NCBI GenBank assembly: GCA_030248135.1
Contig: JASANC010000573.1
Coordinates: forward strand, 119,348-183,347
Source of the DNA: Theristus sp. LFF4_11
Lineage: Eukaryota > Nematoda > Chromadorea > Monhysterida > Xyalidae
DNA: 64,000 nt
Direction of reading: 5' to 3'
Of the stretch, positions 26,036-37,414 are shown piece by piece. The notes beneath the pieces were generated by a model. The model had not been told where the DNA came from and did not search any database. It saw nothing but the letters and a program-made list of their open reading frames with translations. The position numbers and the translations under genes were made by a program. Each line of letters begins with the position of its first letter. Within the stretch, counting starts at the first letter, position 1.

Positions 26036-29000
26036 ATGTTTGCAGCGCCACCGCCACGTCCATCGCGGCGTGCAGTGAACATGCACGAGTCAGTGCCAGT
26101 GATCGTTCGCACCGTGCCACCCGCGGTGCCAAGTGCCGGTGCACGCAAAGCGATGATGAAAGTGCACGCCAGCAAGAGCACGAATCCACAGTGGCAAAAC
26201 GACACGGACACGAACATTTTGGATGAAATCAACGACGACGACGACGATGCCGTTGAGGGGCACGGCGATCTGTTGAAGCACGACATCGCAGGCTCGCAGT
26301 GCAACGATGTCGACTCGGATCAACAGCCGATCAACAGCGATCAAGCAACGCAGCACGTTGAGCAAACGGAAGAAGAGCGACCGACTGATGATGAGGCCGT
26401 GATTGGCGGTGGTGATGAGGCAAACGTGCAGAAAGATGAGACGCAGCCGAGACTCACGAACGAAGTGCAACGGAGGATCAACCAATCGCAGCAGAGCGTC
26501 AACCTGATGGACACGGTGAACAGTGTGGTGGAGCAGGTGACGACGCCGCGGCCTGCTGCTGCGAGGAGCAACGTTCTGTCGGTGCCGACTGCCGGCGCAC
26601 GCAAAGTCATCCAACAGCCCACTACTGCACCTGCACGCCATCACCCATCGACGCTCGTCAGTGCGGATGCGGCCGAAGCGTTGGTGGAGGAGTTCATCTT
26701 GCAAGAGGTCAGTGACTCGCATTCGCCACACCAGCAGCAGTAGTGGAATTCTGATAGAGCGGTCGTTAAACCAGCCTTGCTGCTTTTTGGCATTTAAACT
26801 ACACTTTGGCACTATAAAAATCGCCAAATTTGACTGTTAAAAATTGATCGATGAATTTGAAATCCGTTAATTTCATGGAATCTTCACTTCCCCGGAGAAC
26901 TGACCAGCAGTGATGAGCAGATCTACGAACGAGATTTGTCCGGATTCGCATATTCTTTAGGAGCACCCAATCGTTGTCGACACAAGCGCCGCCACTGGTG
27001 CCAGCAGACTACACGACCAGCAGGAGCAACAGCGGCGCGACCAATTGATCAGTCCAATCGACGTGACCGTCGGCGATCAGCACCAGCAGCAGCAATTGGT
27101 GAGCGTCGTGCACGAAGACGCACAGCAGCGTGTCACGACGCCGAGCAACATCGGGCGCCAATCGTTCCATCCGACCTCCGTTCGCTACGAGATCGATCCG
27201 AGTGAACTGTTGACGCACGAGACGGACACGGTGGTCGTGTCGACGACGACGCTGCCCGCACGTCATGGCACCATGCCGCAGCCGTCCACGACGACGTCGT
27301 CCGTCGCCACGTCACGCCTGCAACAGGTGCAACGCAACACGGTAAGCTGAGAGAGTGTGGCTGAATGATAAGGAGACATGATGGATAGTAAGGTTGCCAC
27401 AGAGACGGGCGACAAATCGTTCGAGACGAACACACACTTGAGGTGGGGGTGGGTGAAAGGTTGTCCGGCGATTTACTGAACGATTGACTATCAGAGATGT
27501 GCAAAGGAGGTTCCTAGGGTGTCCCGGGACAGGCTAGCGTCGCGGTTAGAAGAGACACATTTTATTCTGCAAATACAAGTTATACAGATAACCAGGGTTT
27601 TTTGACAGGAAATCGTAATATCATAATGGCGTTTGTACGGCTGATGCAACACACGCGCAATACACAGCACACACGCACGCAGCGTTCCATCCAACCCTTT
27701 TGCTCGCCACTGTATTCTCAAATTTGGGGCAACAAAAAACAGCCTTCTTGTATTCTAAATGTGTTTATCTTTTTTCTTCTTTGTATTCAACTTTGCTTAT
27801 CGTTTTTTCCTCCATCTCATCCTCTGCCTGTTCTTTCTTTTCTTCCTCTTTGTGTTGGCTCTTTGTAGCTGATCAAATGCAAATTCTGTGTGATCGTAAT
27901 CGTCAAGACTGAAGACACTAGACGTGCAGAGTGATTCTCTGAATGCAGTCAATGTCTGCTGTCCATTTCACCCATATAAAGCGCTTTCTCAATCTCCAGC
28001 AACCGCCCGTGCAAGTGACGACGTCCATCCTGGCGCCCAACCAAACGCACCAACAGCAAGTGCAACCGGAGGAGGAGTTCAATGAGAATGACACGATGGT
28101 GCTGCCGAGCTATGAGGACAGCACAAAGGGCACCCACGGGCCACGCGTGAACCCGGACGTCGCGAACGACCCGAAGAGACGCTACGGCTGTCAGTTGTGT
28201 GGCCAGCGGTTCACGCACGCGTGCCATCTGAAGGCACACATGAGAATCCACACAGGTCGGCAAGATGGCTGTGGAGATTGCTGTTGTCATTGTTGTTGAC
28301 GTGTGCTTATCGTAACGACGCAATTTTGTTATGTCGTCATGAGTTGGCAGTATGGTTGAACAAAGGCCAGTTCATACTGACGTATGCTGGACGTACGTCA
28401 AGGGCGGTAGTATGCAATCACACGAGAATGAGACCTGATTTGACGTTTCGTGTAGTATACGCATACGTCAGTATGACCGGGCTATAAAGGTGAAAGATGT
28501 TTGTTTGATTGTGAAACAAATGGCCGCCTTGAAATGCAGTGAATTTCGCTGAACGTTTTCCTTGAAATCACAGGCAGCCGCCCGTTCATGTGCAACGTTT
28601 GCGAGAAGTCGTTCACGATGCGTGGCCACCTGACGTATCACATGCGCATCCATTCCGGCGAGCAGCCATTCGAGTGTCCGTTGTGCGACTACAAGGGAAA
28701 ACAGAGCTCGCATCTGGAGCTGCACATGCGCCAGCGACACAAACAGGTTCGGCGAAACCGGCTCTTGTCATCAGCCCGTCCACACGGACTGCGGGGACCA
28801 CACGCACACGACATGTCCACAGGGACGAAGACATGCCAATAAAATGCAGTGGTGTTGTGTTTTATGGCTGTGTTGTTAACGGCCTGCAAGGCGTTTTCAG
28901 CGGAATCGTTTTGACTGTCAATCAACCTTTTGTCACACAGTCTCACTACGCGTGCACGATACCGGACTGCAACGAAGTGTTCTCAACACTGGCGAAACTG

Positions 29001-30573
29001 GCCAAGCATTGCCACAAGGCGCACGACGCCGTCATTGACGACTCCGAACGGTAGCGTCGCATTGCTCTTGAAACGTTCTTCCATGTGCTTCTTGTTGAAC
29101 AAAAGTTCTTGCAATCAGTTGTGCAAACTTCGATTGTTGAGCGTATAGCAAGAGTCTGCTGATTGTTGGAAAGACCGGAAATGCTGATTTTTTCTCTCAA
29201 AAAACGGTTAGTTTTGTGGCACCGCCTGTTTGTTGAAATCGAAACAAAGACAATTTTGCAGTGTTGCGGCTGAGATGCAGCTTGCCTACGAAACGCAGCA
29301 GCAAATGGCGTTCAACCGCCAATACGCGACTGAGGACTCGATGGACATGGGGGTCACCGCTGATGGACAGCTCTTGAAACACGAAAAGGTGCTGTAGTTC
29401 TGCAGTTCATTTTATTCCGAAGTTTGCAGAAAACTCGTGTTAAGCTGCATAAACAGCGTGACATGCGAACACCCAGTTGGCGGCTGCACTTGGTGGTTGA
29501 CCAGCCCGCTCAGCTAGTCAGTACGACCATTCAATACAACCCGCTGATTGGCCCGCAGTTGCATTAGTTTGAGATGAGATGGGTCGAGATTATGATTTGA
29601 ACGTGGATGTGACGTTTTTCTTGTTTTCAGCTGCCGTGTCCGTACTGCGCTCGCAAGTACGCGAACAACAATTACTTGAATCGGCACATTCGCGAGATGC
29701 ACGAGCCGATATGCGTGCAGCGGATTATACCCGCCGAGGACGAGTGCGTTCGCGTCGTGTTTTGTTCTACAATAAGTTTCAAGTTTTTTTGGCGAATTTT
29801 CAAATTGTCATTCTCAAAATTCATGGCATTTTCACGCAGTTTTCATTGCTTTCAATGCAACAAGAACATTTGCAGAGAAGTGGACATACTGGACGATGAC
29901 CAGGCGGAGGAGCAGCTGCTCGAGCCCGTTGAAATGGCGACCAGCTCGCGTTTCACTGACCCGCCTGCGTACACCGTCCGGCGGTACGCTTCGCTTCTTC
30001 GTTTTTTCACCAAATTTTAATTTTTGTTGTTTCGTCACATGGATGCTTAAGTGGTCATAGAAAACAACAAAGGTGAGACATAGAGTGCGGTGATCGAAAT
30101 CGAATTTGCGCATTTCTGTGTAAACGAAAACAAAAAACCAAATCGGTGCCAATGCCTTGTGCCTATTTTGCAGCGCCGCCCGTTCGCAAGCGTCTACCGG
30201 CAACCTCAAGACAAACGCAGCGCAACGGAAGAACCAAGTGATCTACGTGGTACAATCAGAGCAACCAAAGGTCGTGTAGGAAGCAACGCTGAATGTACAA
30301 CAACGCTGACGAAAATCAAAGTCCAATTGGCTTTTTTCAACGCAATAAATACAACCAATCAGACAATTATATGCAAAAGCGTTTTCTGCTGCATACGTTT
30401 TCGTTCCGCTGTGCGATTCTAGCAGTTGACTGTTGTGCTGTTATTGCAGCTAGTCGCCTGTCCGTACTGTGATCGAATGTTCAGTTCGTCTGGCCATTTG
30501 GACGTGCACTTCATGCAGGAGCATCTGCCGCCGGACGATGAGATGGACGATGTGGATGTTAGCAGCAGATCAG

Positions 30574-30638
<65 letters not shown>

Positions 30639-31913
30639 GGCAGTTGTTTCTTACCCAACGTGTGATTGATTGACTGATTGTATGGAACGTTTAGTATTTT
30701 CGGGTTCAATCAAACGGTGTCCCGATTTTATGTAAACATGCTGCAACCTGAAATCAGTGTTGCAGTTAATAAGAGAATATAAGTTCTTTTTTCGCTGTCC
30801 CCGTCTCCTTAGATGTTACATTACAGCCAAGTAACACGCAGTGCTCTCGTGTAGCACATACCATCTCTCCCAATCTGAAAAAAGACCACAATTGCAGGAC
30901 GACCTGAACAATCAATTTGTGACGGTGGCGACGACCGAAGTGGTCGACGAGACGGGCGATGCGGTCGTGGACGAGTCAACGATCAACTGGTGTGAGCCGG
31001 CCATTGTTGGCGGCGGTGGACTGAGGCATGGTGATGGTGATCAGCAGAGCAATGCGGTCGGTGGTTGGCGCTGTTGACTTGCGTCGCACCACGTTGTTAT
31101 GATACCACCGTGATTTATGAGTTTTGTCCTGTTTGTTGATGGTGATGATTGGCGGCAGACGAGGTCGGGTTCTTTCATTGGTTCAAATTCTGTAGCACGC
31201 TGCTGATTGGCTGCGTCGGCAATGGAATGCAGCTGCGGAATGGTGTAGAATCGCGTTTGACTGAAAACATGCAGCGAGCGAGTTTTTGAATGGACATTTC
31301 AGTGCCCCACAGAAAAACCTGCAGCCAACGAGTTTCAAAATGATCATTTCAGTGTCGCACAGAAGCGCCACCGAGCAAAGCAACGCCAACAGCAGCGGCT
31401 AGTCGGCCAACTTATTTGGAGACAACCGAAGATGCGGCCACGAACACGACCGCTGCGTCCAGCTCACAGTCGGATGAGGACGATGGTGACGTGCAGTGTG
31501 CTCAACAACACCAGCAACAACAACAATCTGACGTGACTGATGACACCACGGACGCGGCAGAGCTACTGAAACAGGCCGAATCGGAGATATTCGACAAGCC
31601 GGACGAAACCGTGGACGAAACAGAAACGGCTGCCGATCCGCTGCTGAAAACGACGGAAGCCACGAATGAAACACTGCAAGCGCAACCAACGACGACGACG
31701 ACTGCAGCGAAATCGCAAACAAACACCACGAAACCGGCGGTAACACCGAAACATCGCTATCTGCGGTCGGTGGTGGAGGCTGCCGCGCGCTCGCAGCCGC
31801 ACTCAACAACAACAACAACTGAAAACACGAATGACACACAAAAACAGGGGTCGCTTGCGACTGCCACTCAACCGGCACAGGCGGACGCTGCGGATGTGGA
31901 CATTTTGAACTGA
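26036..31913 (+). CDS. C2H2 zinc-finger protein with six fingers
   Basis: This is a probable DNA-binding regulator. Exons: 26036-26707, 26961-27341, 28000-28255, 28574-28746, 28941-29050, 29262-29388, 29631-29743, 29876-29983, 30174-30270, 30450-30557, 30898-31060, 31363-31913. All phases match, giving 952 aa. The first 400 residues are disordered, with the paired motifs VPSAGARK and VPTAGARK. Fingers: CQLCGQRFTHACHLKAHMRIH, CNVCEKSFTMRGHLTYHMRIH and CPLCDYKGKQSSHLELHMRQRH with TG(E)-type linkers (about 415-492), a C-x4-C finger YACTIPDCNEVF (about 500), CPYCARKYANNNYLNRHIREMH (about 576) and CPYCDRMFSSSGHLDVHFMQEH (about 683). The C-terminal 180 residues are Thr/Gln/Ala-rich. I cannot assign an orthologue. 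The donors of exons 10 and 11 are the least certain. Confidence 0.82.
28365..28482. mobile_element. Short inverted-repeat element in zinc-finger intron 3
   Basis: A 118-bp stretch begins GGCCAGTTCATACTGACGTA and ends TACGTCAGTATGACCGGGC. The outer 22 bp are therefore inverted repeats with a few mismatches, sharing TCATACTGACGTATGC. The middle contains the smaller palindrome GACGTACGTC. It fits a MITE-like element. No second copy was noticed. Confidence 0.6.
30573..30639 (+). repeat. (GTT)n microsatellite, about 22 units
   Basis: This uninterrupted GTT run begins 15 bp after the proposed exon 10 donor of the six-finger gene. If that donor is skipped, the open frame continues as poly-valine through the repeat, so length changes here could affect splicing. 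Confidence 0.9.
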
Positions 31914-33015
31914 AATTGTATTGATGCTTTTGTGGTGGCTACAACTTACGACACCGTTGATTGGTTGGACTTGAAATTGCTGTGCTGACTGCCGATTGGT
32001 TGCAGCGGATGTTGCAGGATGCAGCGCGCGCCAGCTTTGTCGTTATTTCTCCGGGTATGTTTTGTTTACAAATCGATGCTGATCAGTCAGCTGGCAAATA
32101 TTGTGCCACTACTTCGGATACGACCATTCCGTGCAATTGTAACTGAATTGATATGATAACTATTATGGCCGTGTTTGTTACGTTTCGTATTTTATATTTG
32201 CAAACCTGCTTTGTACATTGCGTTGCGTTGCGACCATCCAGTTATTTTCGCCATTTTCTTTTGCTCTGTTTTTACAGTCCCGATCTGTCGTAGGAACCGG
32301 AAGCTTCATCGTTTTGAGAGTTTGTTAGCTGAACTTTGTATTTTGTGGTTAATGTAGTCAGTGTGACAAATATTTTTGTATTTTGCAGAAATAATCATTT
32401 ATATGTTATAAATTATGGGTGATTCTTATTTCACATTTCACAAGTTCCTCTGTTCACAGTTGATAAGTTACGTGGTTTTATTTGTCTGAAACAAATCACA
32501 ACACTGATTTATGGTTTGATGTTTTGGAAAGAAACGATGTAACAGAAAATAGTCTCGTCTCTTCGATTGCATAAAATCAATCACGACTGTGTCTGTGGGT
32601 TTCAGATTTGAGTACTTACGGTTGCTTCAACCGAAAAATTCCTCCAAGGGTGGAATTTATTGTGCTTGTTGATTTTTATTGAGTTGACATTTCTGAATTT
32701 GAAGCTTTTAATATTGTTTCAAGCGTTAAGATTTCATATGTTGTTCTTTACAGGCATTTGAACGTGCATTTGTCACTGCAAGGTGACGCCCGGCGAAGTG
32801 CCCGCATTTGTATTGGTCAGTTTGCTGTTGATTTGTTCAACGATCATTCAGTTTGCTGTTGATTTGTTCAACGATCATTCAGTTTGCTGTTGATTTGTTC
32901 AACGATCACACACAAAGGAATGGTTATGAGCGTTACACCATGAAAACACGGAACAGTTCTGTATGCTATAGGTGTTTGCAGTGATGTGAACAGCACGTGC
33001 TGTCCGTTGAGCAGC
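31914..33015. other. Spacer between the zinc-finger genes, with a possible upstream exon
   Basis: No complete gene is seen. A candidate 29-bp exon at 32754-32782 (TTTACAG/GCATTTG...GCAAG/GTGACG) can join in frame to 32982, just upstream of the next gene's ATG, giving AFERAFVTASDVNSTCC before MMQML. The acceptor at 32981 (GTTTGCAG) is good, so the second zinc-finger gene may start further upstream than annotated. The spacer also contains a triplicated 31-bp unit. Confidence 0.4.
32817..32909 (+). repeat. 31-bp unit in three tandem copies
   Basis: The unit TCAGTTTGCTGTTGATTTGT plus TCAACGATCAT starts at 32817, 32848 and 32879. The copies are almost identical and look like a recent local duplication in noncoding DNA. 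Confidence 0.9.
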
Positions 33016-36000
33016 ATGATGCAGATGCTGAACGCGCGTGTATTCGGCTCGGCCACCCCGCCTGGCACGCCGTTGTCATCCGGCTCTAGTAGTGGCGGTG
33101 GCGACTTAAGTGGCACTGGAAATAATGCGGCCAACAAGTGAGACACGTTTGCTTTGCATACCGCCATTCTCTTTGTTTTTGTGCTGATTAGTGCCTCAAT
33201 GGTTGGAGCCATCTCCAGAACGCGGAGGCCACTCGAGCTCACTGGTGCACTGCAACGCATGATTTACAGTTGGAAGCAAAATACACTGCAAAACTGAATT
33301 ATCGCGTGTTTGACTGTGTTGGTTGGTTAGCCAGAATAGCAAACAACAAGCTTGCGCCTTTCTGCGCAGGGCGTACCAACCGTCGACTCAGTACTTTGCG
33401 CTGACGAGCGATGGCGCGTCGGCGAGCACGGACGAGGCGAAATCAACGGCCAGCGGCAGTGTGCAGAGCAATCCGGGCAACGAGGAGGAGCGCTGCTCGG
33501 TCGACAGCGGCACAACGACGCCGACGACGCTGAAAGGTGGTCGCGTGCAACATGCTGCTGTTTGCGTGCAAAACATTGAGGCCATGCGGCCTATGCGCAC
33601 GCACGTCAAAGCCAAACGCACTTCTCCTTTGGCCGTCAACGGCTGGTGACCAGAGTAGAACAATAATAACACGGGGCAATGGCAATAACACGAGAGCTGT
33701 CGTCACGTGTCGTGCGGTGCCTCGTCAGTGCATGAACGGGCCTTTGGGCTGACTGAAAATAAAGGACCGCACGCGAGCAAGCAATATGAGTGACACCATG
33801 GATCCATCGAGGCCAACAATTGAGATGTCCATTTTGCACTGCCATACCAGGTGACGACGAGCCAACGGAAGACGACGACACGTCATCGCAGCCGGAGCGG
33901 CCGCTGAAAAAGAAGAAGAAGCAGTACCCGTCGAAGCTAGGCCATTTCGTCTGTGAAGAGTGCCAGAAGGCGTTCAACACTGAGAACAAATGGTCAGTCA
34001 TTCGTGCAACAGGCAAAGTGTAGCACCGTTTTTTAGAGTTCTAGTGGCCTTTTTGTGCATCATCTTTTTTATAGCTCTACGAATTCATCCATGCACAGAT
34101 AGGCTTGCAGTTTCATGTTTCACGCGGCAATTGCCGAAGTCACCCTAGTCCCTGTAATAGAACAGAAGTTTGAATTGCCATTCATGCAAGCGCATTGGTT
34201 GCAGAACCAAATAAATCTGATGAATATATTTGTGTTTATTCAACGTCTGGGCACTCATGACATAAAAGAAACTCGATGGGAGCCCGGCGTTCTATACACT
34301 TTTCTGGAGATTCGCTCTAACAAAAAAGCACCCACTCAAGCTACATTCGTTCATTAGTTTAAACGAATGTTGTTCGACGATTGCATTTGCTGCTCGGCAG
34401 GTTCCAACACACGCGCGAGCACACCGGCGAGAAGCCGTACGAGTGCAAGTGCTGCTCGCGACGGTTCACCCGTGCCGACCACCTGACCAGGCACATCAAG
34501 AACGTGCACAAGACCGTTGCTGATCAGTATCTGCCGATCGCGCATGTACGAGCGGGCGGTTTGCTTGGAGCTTTCAGTGCACCAAATGTCATTTTAACAA
34601 AACCATTTTCAGTGCAAGTGGTTGAATCGAGTCGCGTCCGTAGCGCAGGTGTAGGGCTTTCGTCTACCGTTCTGTAGGTGGAAAGTTCGAACCCCGCTGC
34701 GGACAAGACACATAATGGAGTAACTAAAGTGACCGATAACAACTAATGGTATACTCCCTCCAGAGCCGAGGGTAAATTGGGCTTGGGGCAGTATTGCCCG
34801 CTTCCGCTGGAGTTTGGTACCTTATGGTTTCCGGAACCGGCGCGCGACCAAATAAATATAAAAAAAGTGCAACTCAGTTTCTCGTAGCCATCATTTTCCA
34901 GTCACAGACCCACACACTGAATGCAAGCTTCGATCCGTAATACAAGCCAATCAACCAGTTTCCCGTGAAATTATGTTTTGCATTTTCTGGGACAGCTGTT
35001 ACCGTATTTGAAAGGTGTACTGGGAACTGTTTAGGTAAATGTATTTCGTCTGTTTGCCATGACTTTTGTTGTGCGTAGAACTAAAGAATCTGAATGTGAA
35101 TCTGAGATGGACAAAAGCAATAGCGTTGACATTTCAGTCATTTCACTGCTCATTTCACGTTTCCCTTCGCAGCATCATCATGTTCTTTCGTGCAGATTCC
35201 CCGTCGTGCGAAGGCGAGCACGCCCGGGCCAACGGTGACGTGCGGGCCGAGCGGTGCGACGCCGGTCGCCGGTCGCATTTTGGCCGCCACAAAGCGCTCA
35301 GCGTCGCGGCCGAACAGCGCCGCTGCGGGCGTTGTGGGCGCCGAGGAGCCGTTGATGCTCAGTCACGCGGAACCCGTGAAACGAGGCCGCAAGCCGAAAC
35401 GAGAGGACCTCGCGAGCGAGGAGGAACAACAGAAGAACTGCAAACTGCGGCGGCTGGCCGGAGAACGCTCGGAGAGTGCATTCATGACGCAGCAACAGGC
35501 GTTCATGAATGGTGGCGCCGGCGCACGGATGATGCCGGTGGCGGCGACGACCGCAAATAGTGGCGCAATGCTCGTGCATACACCGCAATACCAGTACGTC
35601 AATGGTGGCCTGTTGTACCACCAGCAGACACCGCAGCAGCTGAGGGCACCCGTGGCACAGCAGCAGCAGCAACAGCAACATGCCATGTTGGCGTTTGTGG
35701 TCAGTGGTAGTGCCGCTCATGATGACATTCACAATTGCGTTCTGTGTTTTTTGCTGTACCCAACGCGGTTGAACGCGCCTTGAAATGTTGAATGTTGAAA
35801 TAGCGTTGTTTCACCTGTTGACTTGCCGACTTTACAGTGCCTCCCATTTTGCAGACTCCGTCTGGCCAACAAGCGTCTCCATTTGTGGCTGCCTCCAGCA
35901 GCAACACCGATCAGCCAATCAGGTGGATGCAGCCGATTCGTGCTCCATACTCGCCGCAATACCACCATCATGCAACGTCAACGTCAACACCTCAGCAGAT

Positions 36001-37414
36001 TCAATATCAACAATCGTCGATCTCCGTTCAACATTCCATGCAACAGCAACAGCAACAACAGATGCTCAACAATAATCTGCAGAATTCAACAATGCAAATG
36101 CGCCAAATGATGTCGCAGGCGAACGGGCATCAGCAAGATTATCAACAACAACAACAAGCGCAAGCACAATTGCAATATCAGCCAGCACAACGACAACAAC
36201 TACAAACACAACATCAGCCGCCACAAGCACACCAACAAATGCAGCAACATCAGCCAACACAACAACAACATCAGCCAACACAACAACAACATCAGCCAAC
36301 ACAACAACAGCATCATCCAATACTACAACAAAATCATCCAACACAACAACAACATCATCCAACACAACAACAACATCAGCCAACACAACAACAACATCAG
36401 CCAACACAACAACAACATCAGCCAACACAACAACAACATCAGCCAACACAACAACAACATCATCCAACACAACAACAACATCAGCCAACACAACAACAAC
36501 ATCATCCAACACAACAACAGCATCAGCCAACACAAGCACAACATCAGCAACAACCACAACAACATTACATGCATCGATCGCCCTACCAAGCTCAACATGC
36601 ACAGACATTGCAGCCACCACCTGACTGCACCCATGCAGCGCAGTACACCAGCGTGCAGTCAACTGGCAATCTTTCGAGTCAAGCGCCGCTGACAGCCAGT
36701 CTACTGAAAGCTCAGCCGGACAACACGACGACAGCGCCGGCGGCTGTCAACAACGCCACCGAGTCAACGGCAGCCGCCATCATGCAAATGGACACGTCAA
36801 ACGCCAGCGCAACGGCCGATACGCCCGTCGGTAAAGCGAAGAAGCCGCGCAAGAAGCGCATCACGAAAAAGGAAAAACTCGCGCAGCAGGAGCGCGCGCT
36901 GGAGTGCATCGACGCCGTCATGGACAGCGCGTTCAATCGGTTGGCCGCGGACACAGCGACCAATCAGCAGTCAGTGGTGAGTCAACCGATGCCGCAACCG
37001 AGCAGTACGTCTGTTGTTGCCGTCACCACTGAGCCACAGCCGCAGTGTCAGCAGCCGATTGCACCGATTGCGATGCCGCCGCCGGCCTATCATCATGCGA
37101 CGACGTACATGCAGAACGCCGCAACGACGAATGTTGCGATGTTGCCGGCCGTGCAACAACAAGCGAGCGTGCCGGTGGTGGCGATGCCGAGTGCACCGTG
37201 CACAATGCTCACAGCACCATCAACGGTGCACTGCTGGCTGGACACCAACCCGGCATTCACCATGGTCGCACAGCCAGCAGCCGCACGGCCGTCGCAGCTG
37301 CTACAAGACTCCGCTGAGCCGTCGCTTGGCCCGTCGTCGTCGTCGTATCGTGTCGTGCGCACGTTGCCGAGCGACTCGAAAAGCAGTGAACCGATTGAAT
37401 TGTTCCAATTGTAG
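33016..37414 (+). CDS. Two-finger C2H2 protein with Gln-rich repeat tail
   Basis: Exons: 33016-33137, 33370-33536, 33851-33992, 34401-34545, 35196-35706, 35838-37414. Phases agree, giving 887 aa from ATG 33016, though an upstream start is possible. An acidic stretch and the basic run [10 protein letters not shown] precede two C2H2 fingers, [21 protein letters not shown] (split by an intron) and [22 protein letters not shown], joined by TGEKPY (about residues 131-181). Downstream are an AT-hook-like [10 protein letters not shown], a Gln/His/Pro-rich region with about 14 copies of HQPTQQQ, a basic [15 protein letters not shown], a short helix-like segment ([19 protein letters not shown]) and a Pro/Ala-rich end. 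This is a probable transcription regulator of unknown orthology. It lies in the same orientation as the six-finger gene 1.1 kb upstream, but their fingers are not obviously recent duplicates. Confidence 0.82.
34617..34868 (+). repeat. tRNA-derived SINE (type B)
   Basis: Located in intron 4 of the two-finger gene, it contains a tRNA-like head: TCCGTAGCGCAGGTGTAGGG (A box region), then AAGTTCGAACCCCGCTGCGG (B box) about 40 nt later. A body of about 150 nt follows (CTCCCTCCAGAGCCGAGGG and on) and it ends in AAATAAATATAAAAAAAG. The organisation is that of a SINE, and its sequence is unlike the type A copies. Confidence 0.65.
36246..36543 (+). repeat. 21-bp coding minisatellite (HQPTQQQ)
   Basis: CATCAGCCAACACAACAACA-type units repeat about 14 times inside the last exon of the two-finger gene. 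The consensus peptide is HQPTQQQ, with variants [14 protein letters not shown] and HHPILQQ. The variants alternate in blocks, suggesting unequal exchange. The long antisense ORF here is a shadow of this repeat. Confidence 0.95.

Noticed and set aside
30419..30709. Antisense ORF with a poly-Thr run
   Set aside because: It comes from the (GTT)n microsatellite and covers a sense exon with a clear C2H2 finger.
36246..36543. CRISPR-like regular spacing of short repeats
   Set aside because: The units are contiguous, in frame with a protein and lack spacers. The genome is eukaryotic.
36066..36662. 198-codon antisense ORF rich in Val/Leu/Asp
   Set aside because: It is the reverse complement of the HQPTQQQ coding repeat. 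The repeat makes all frames open, and the plus frame is continuous with zinc-finger exons.
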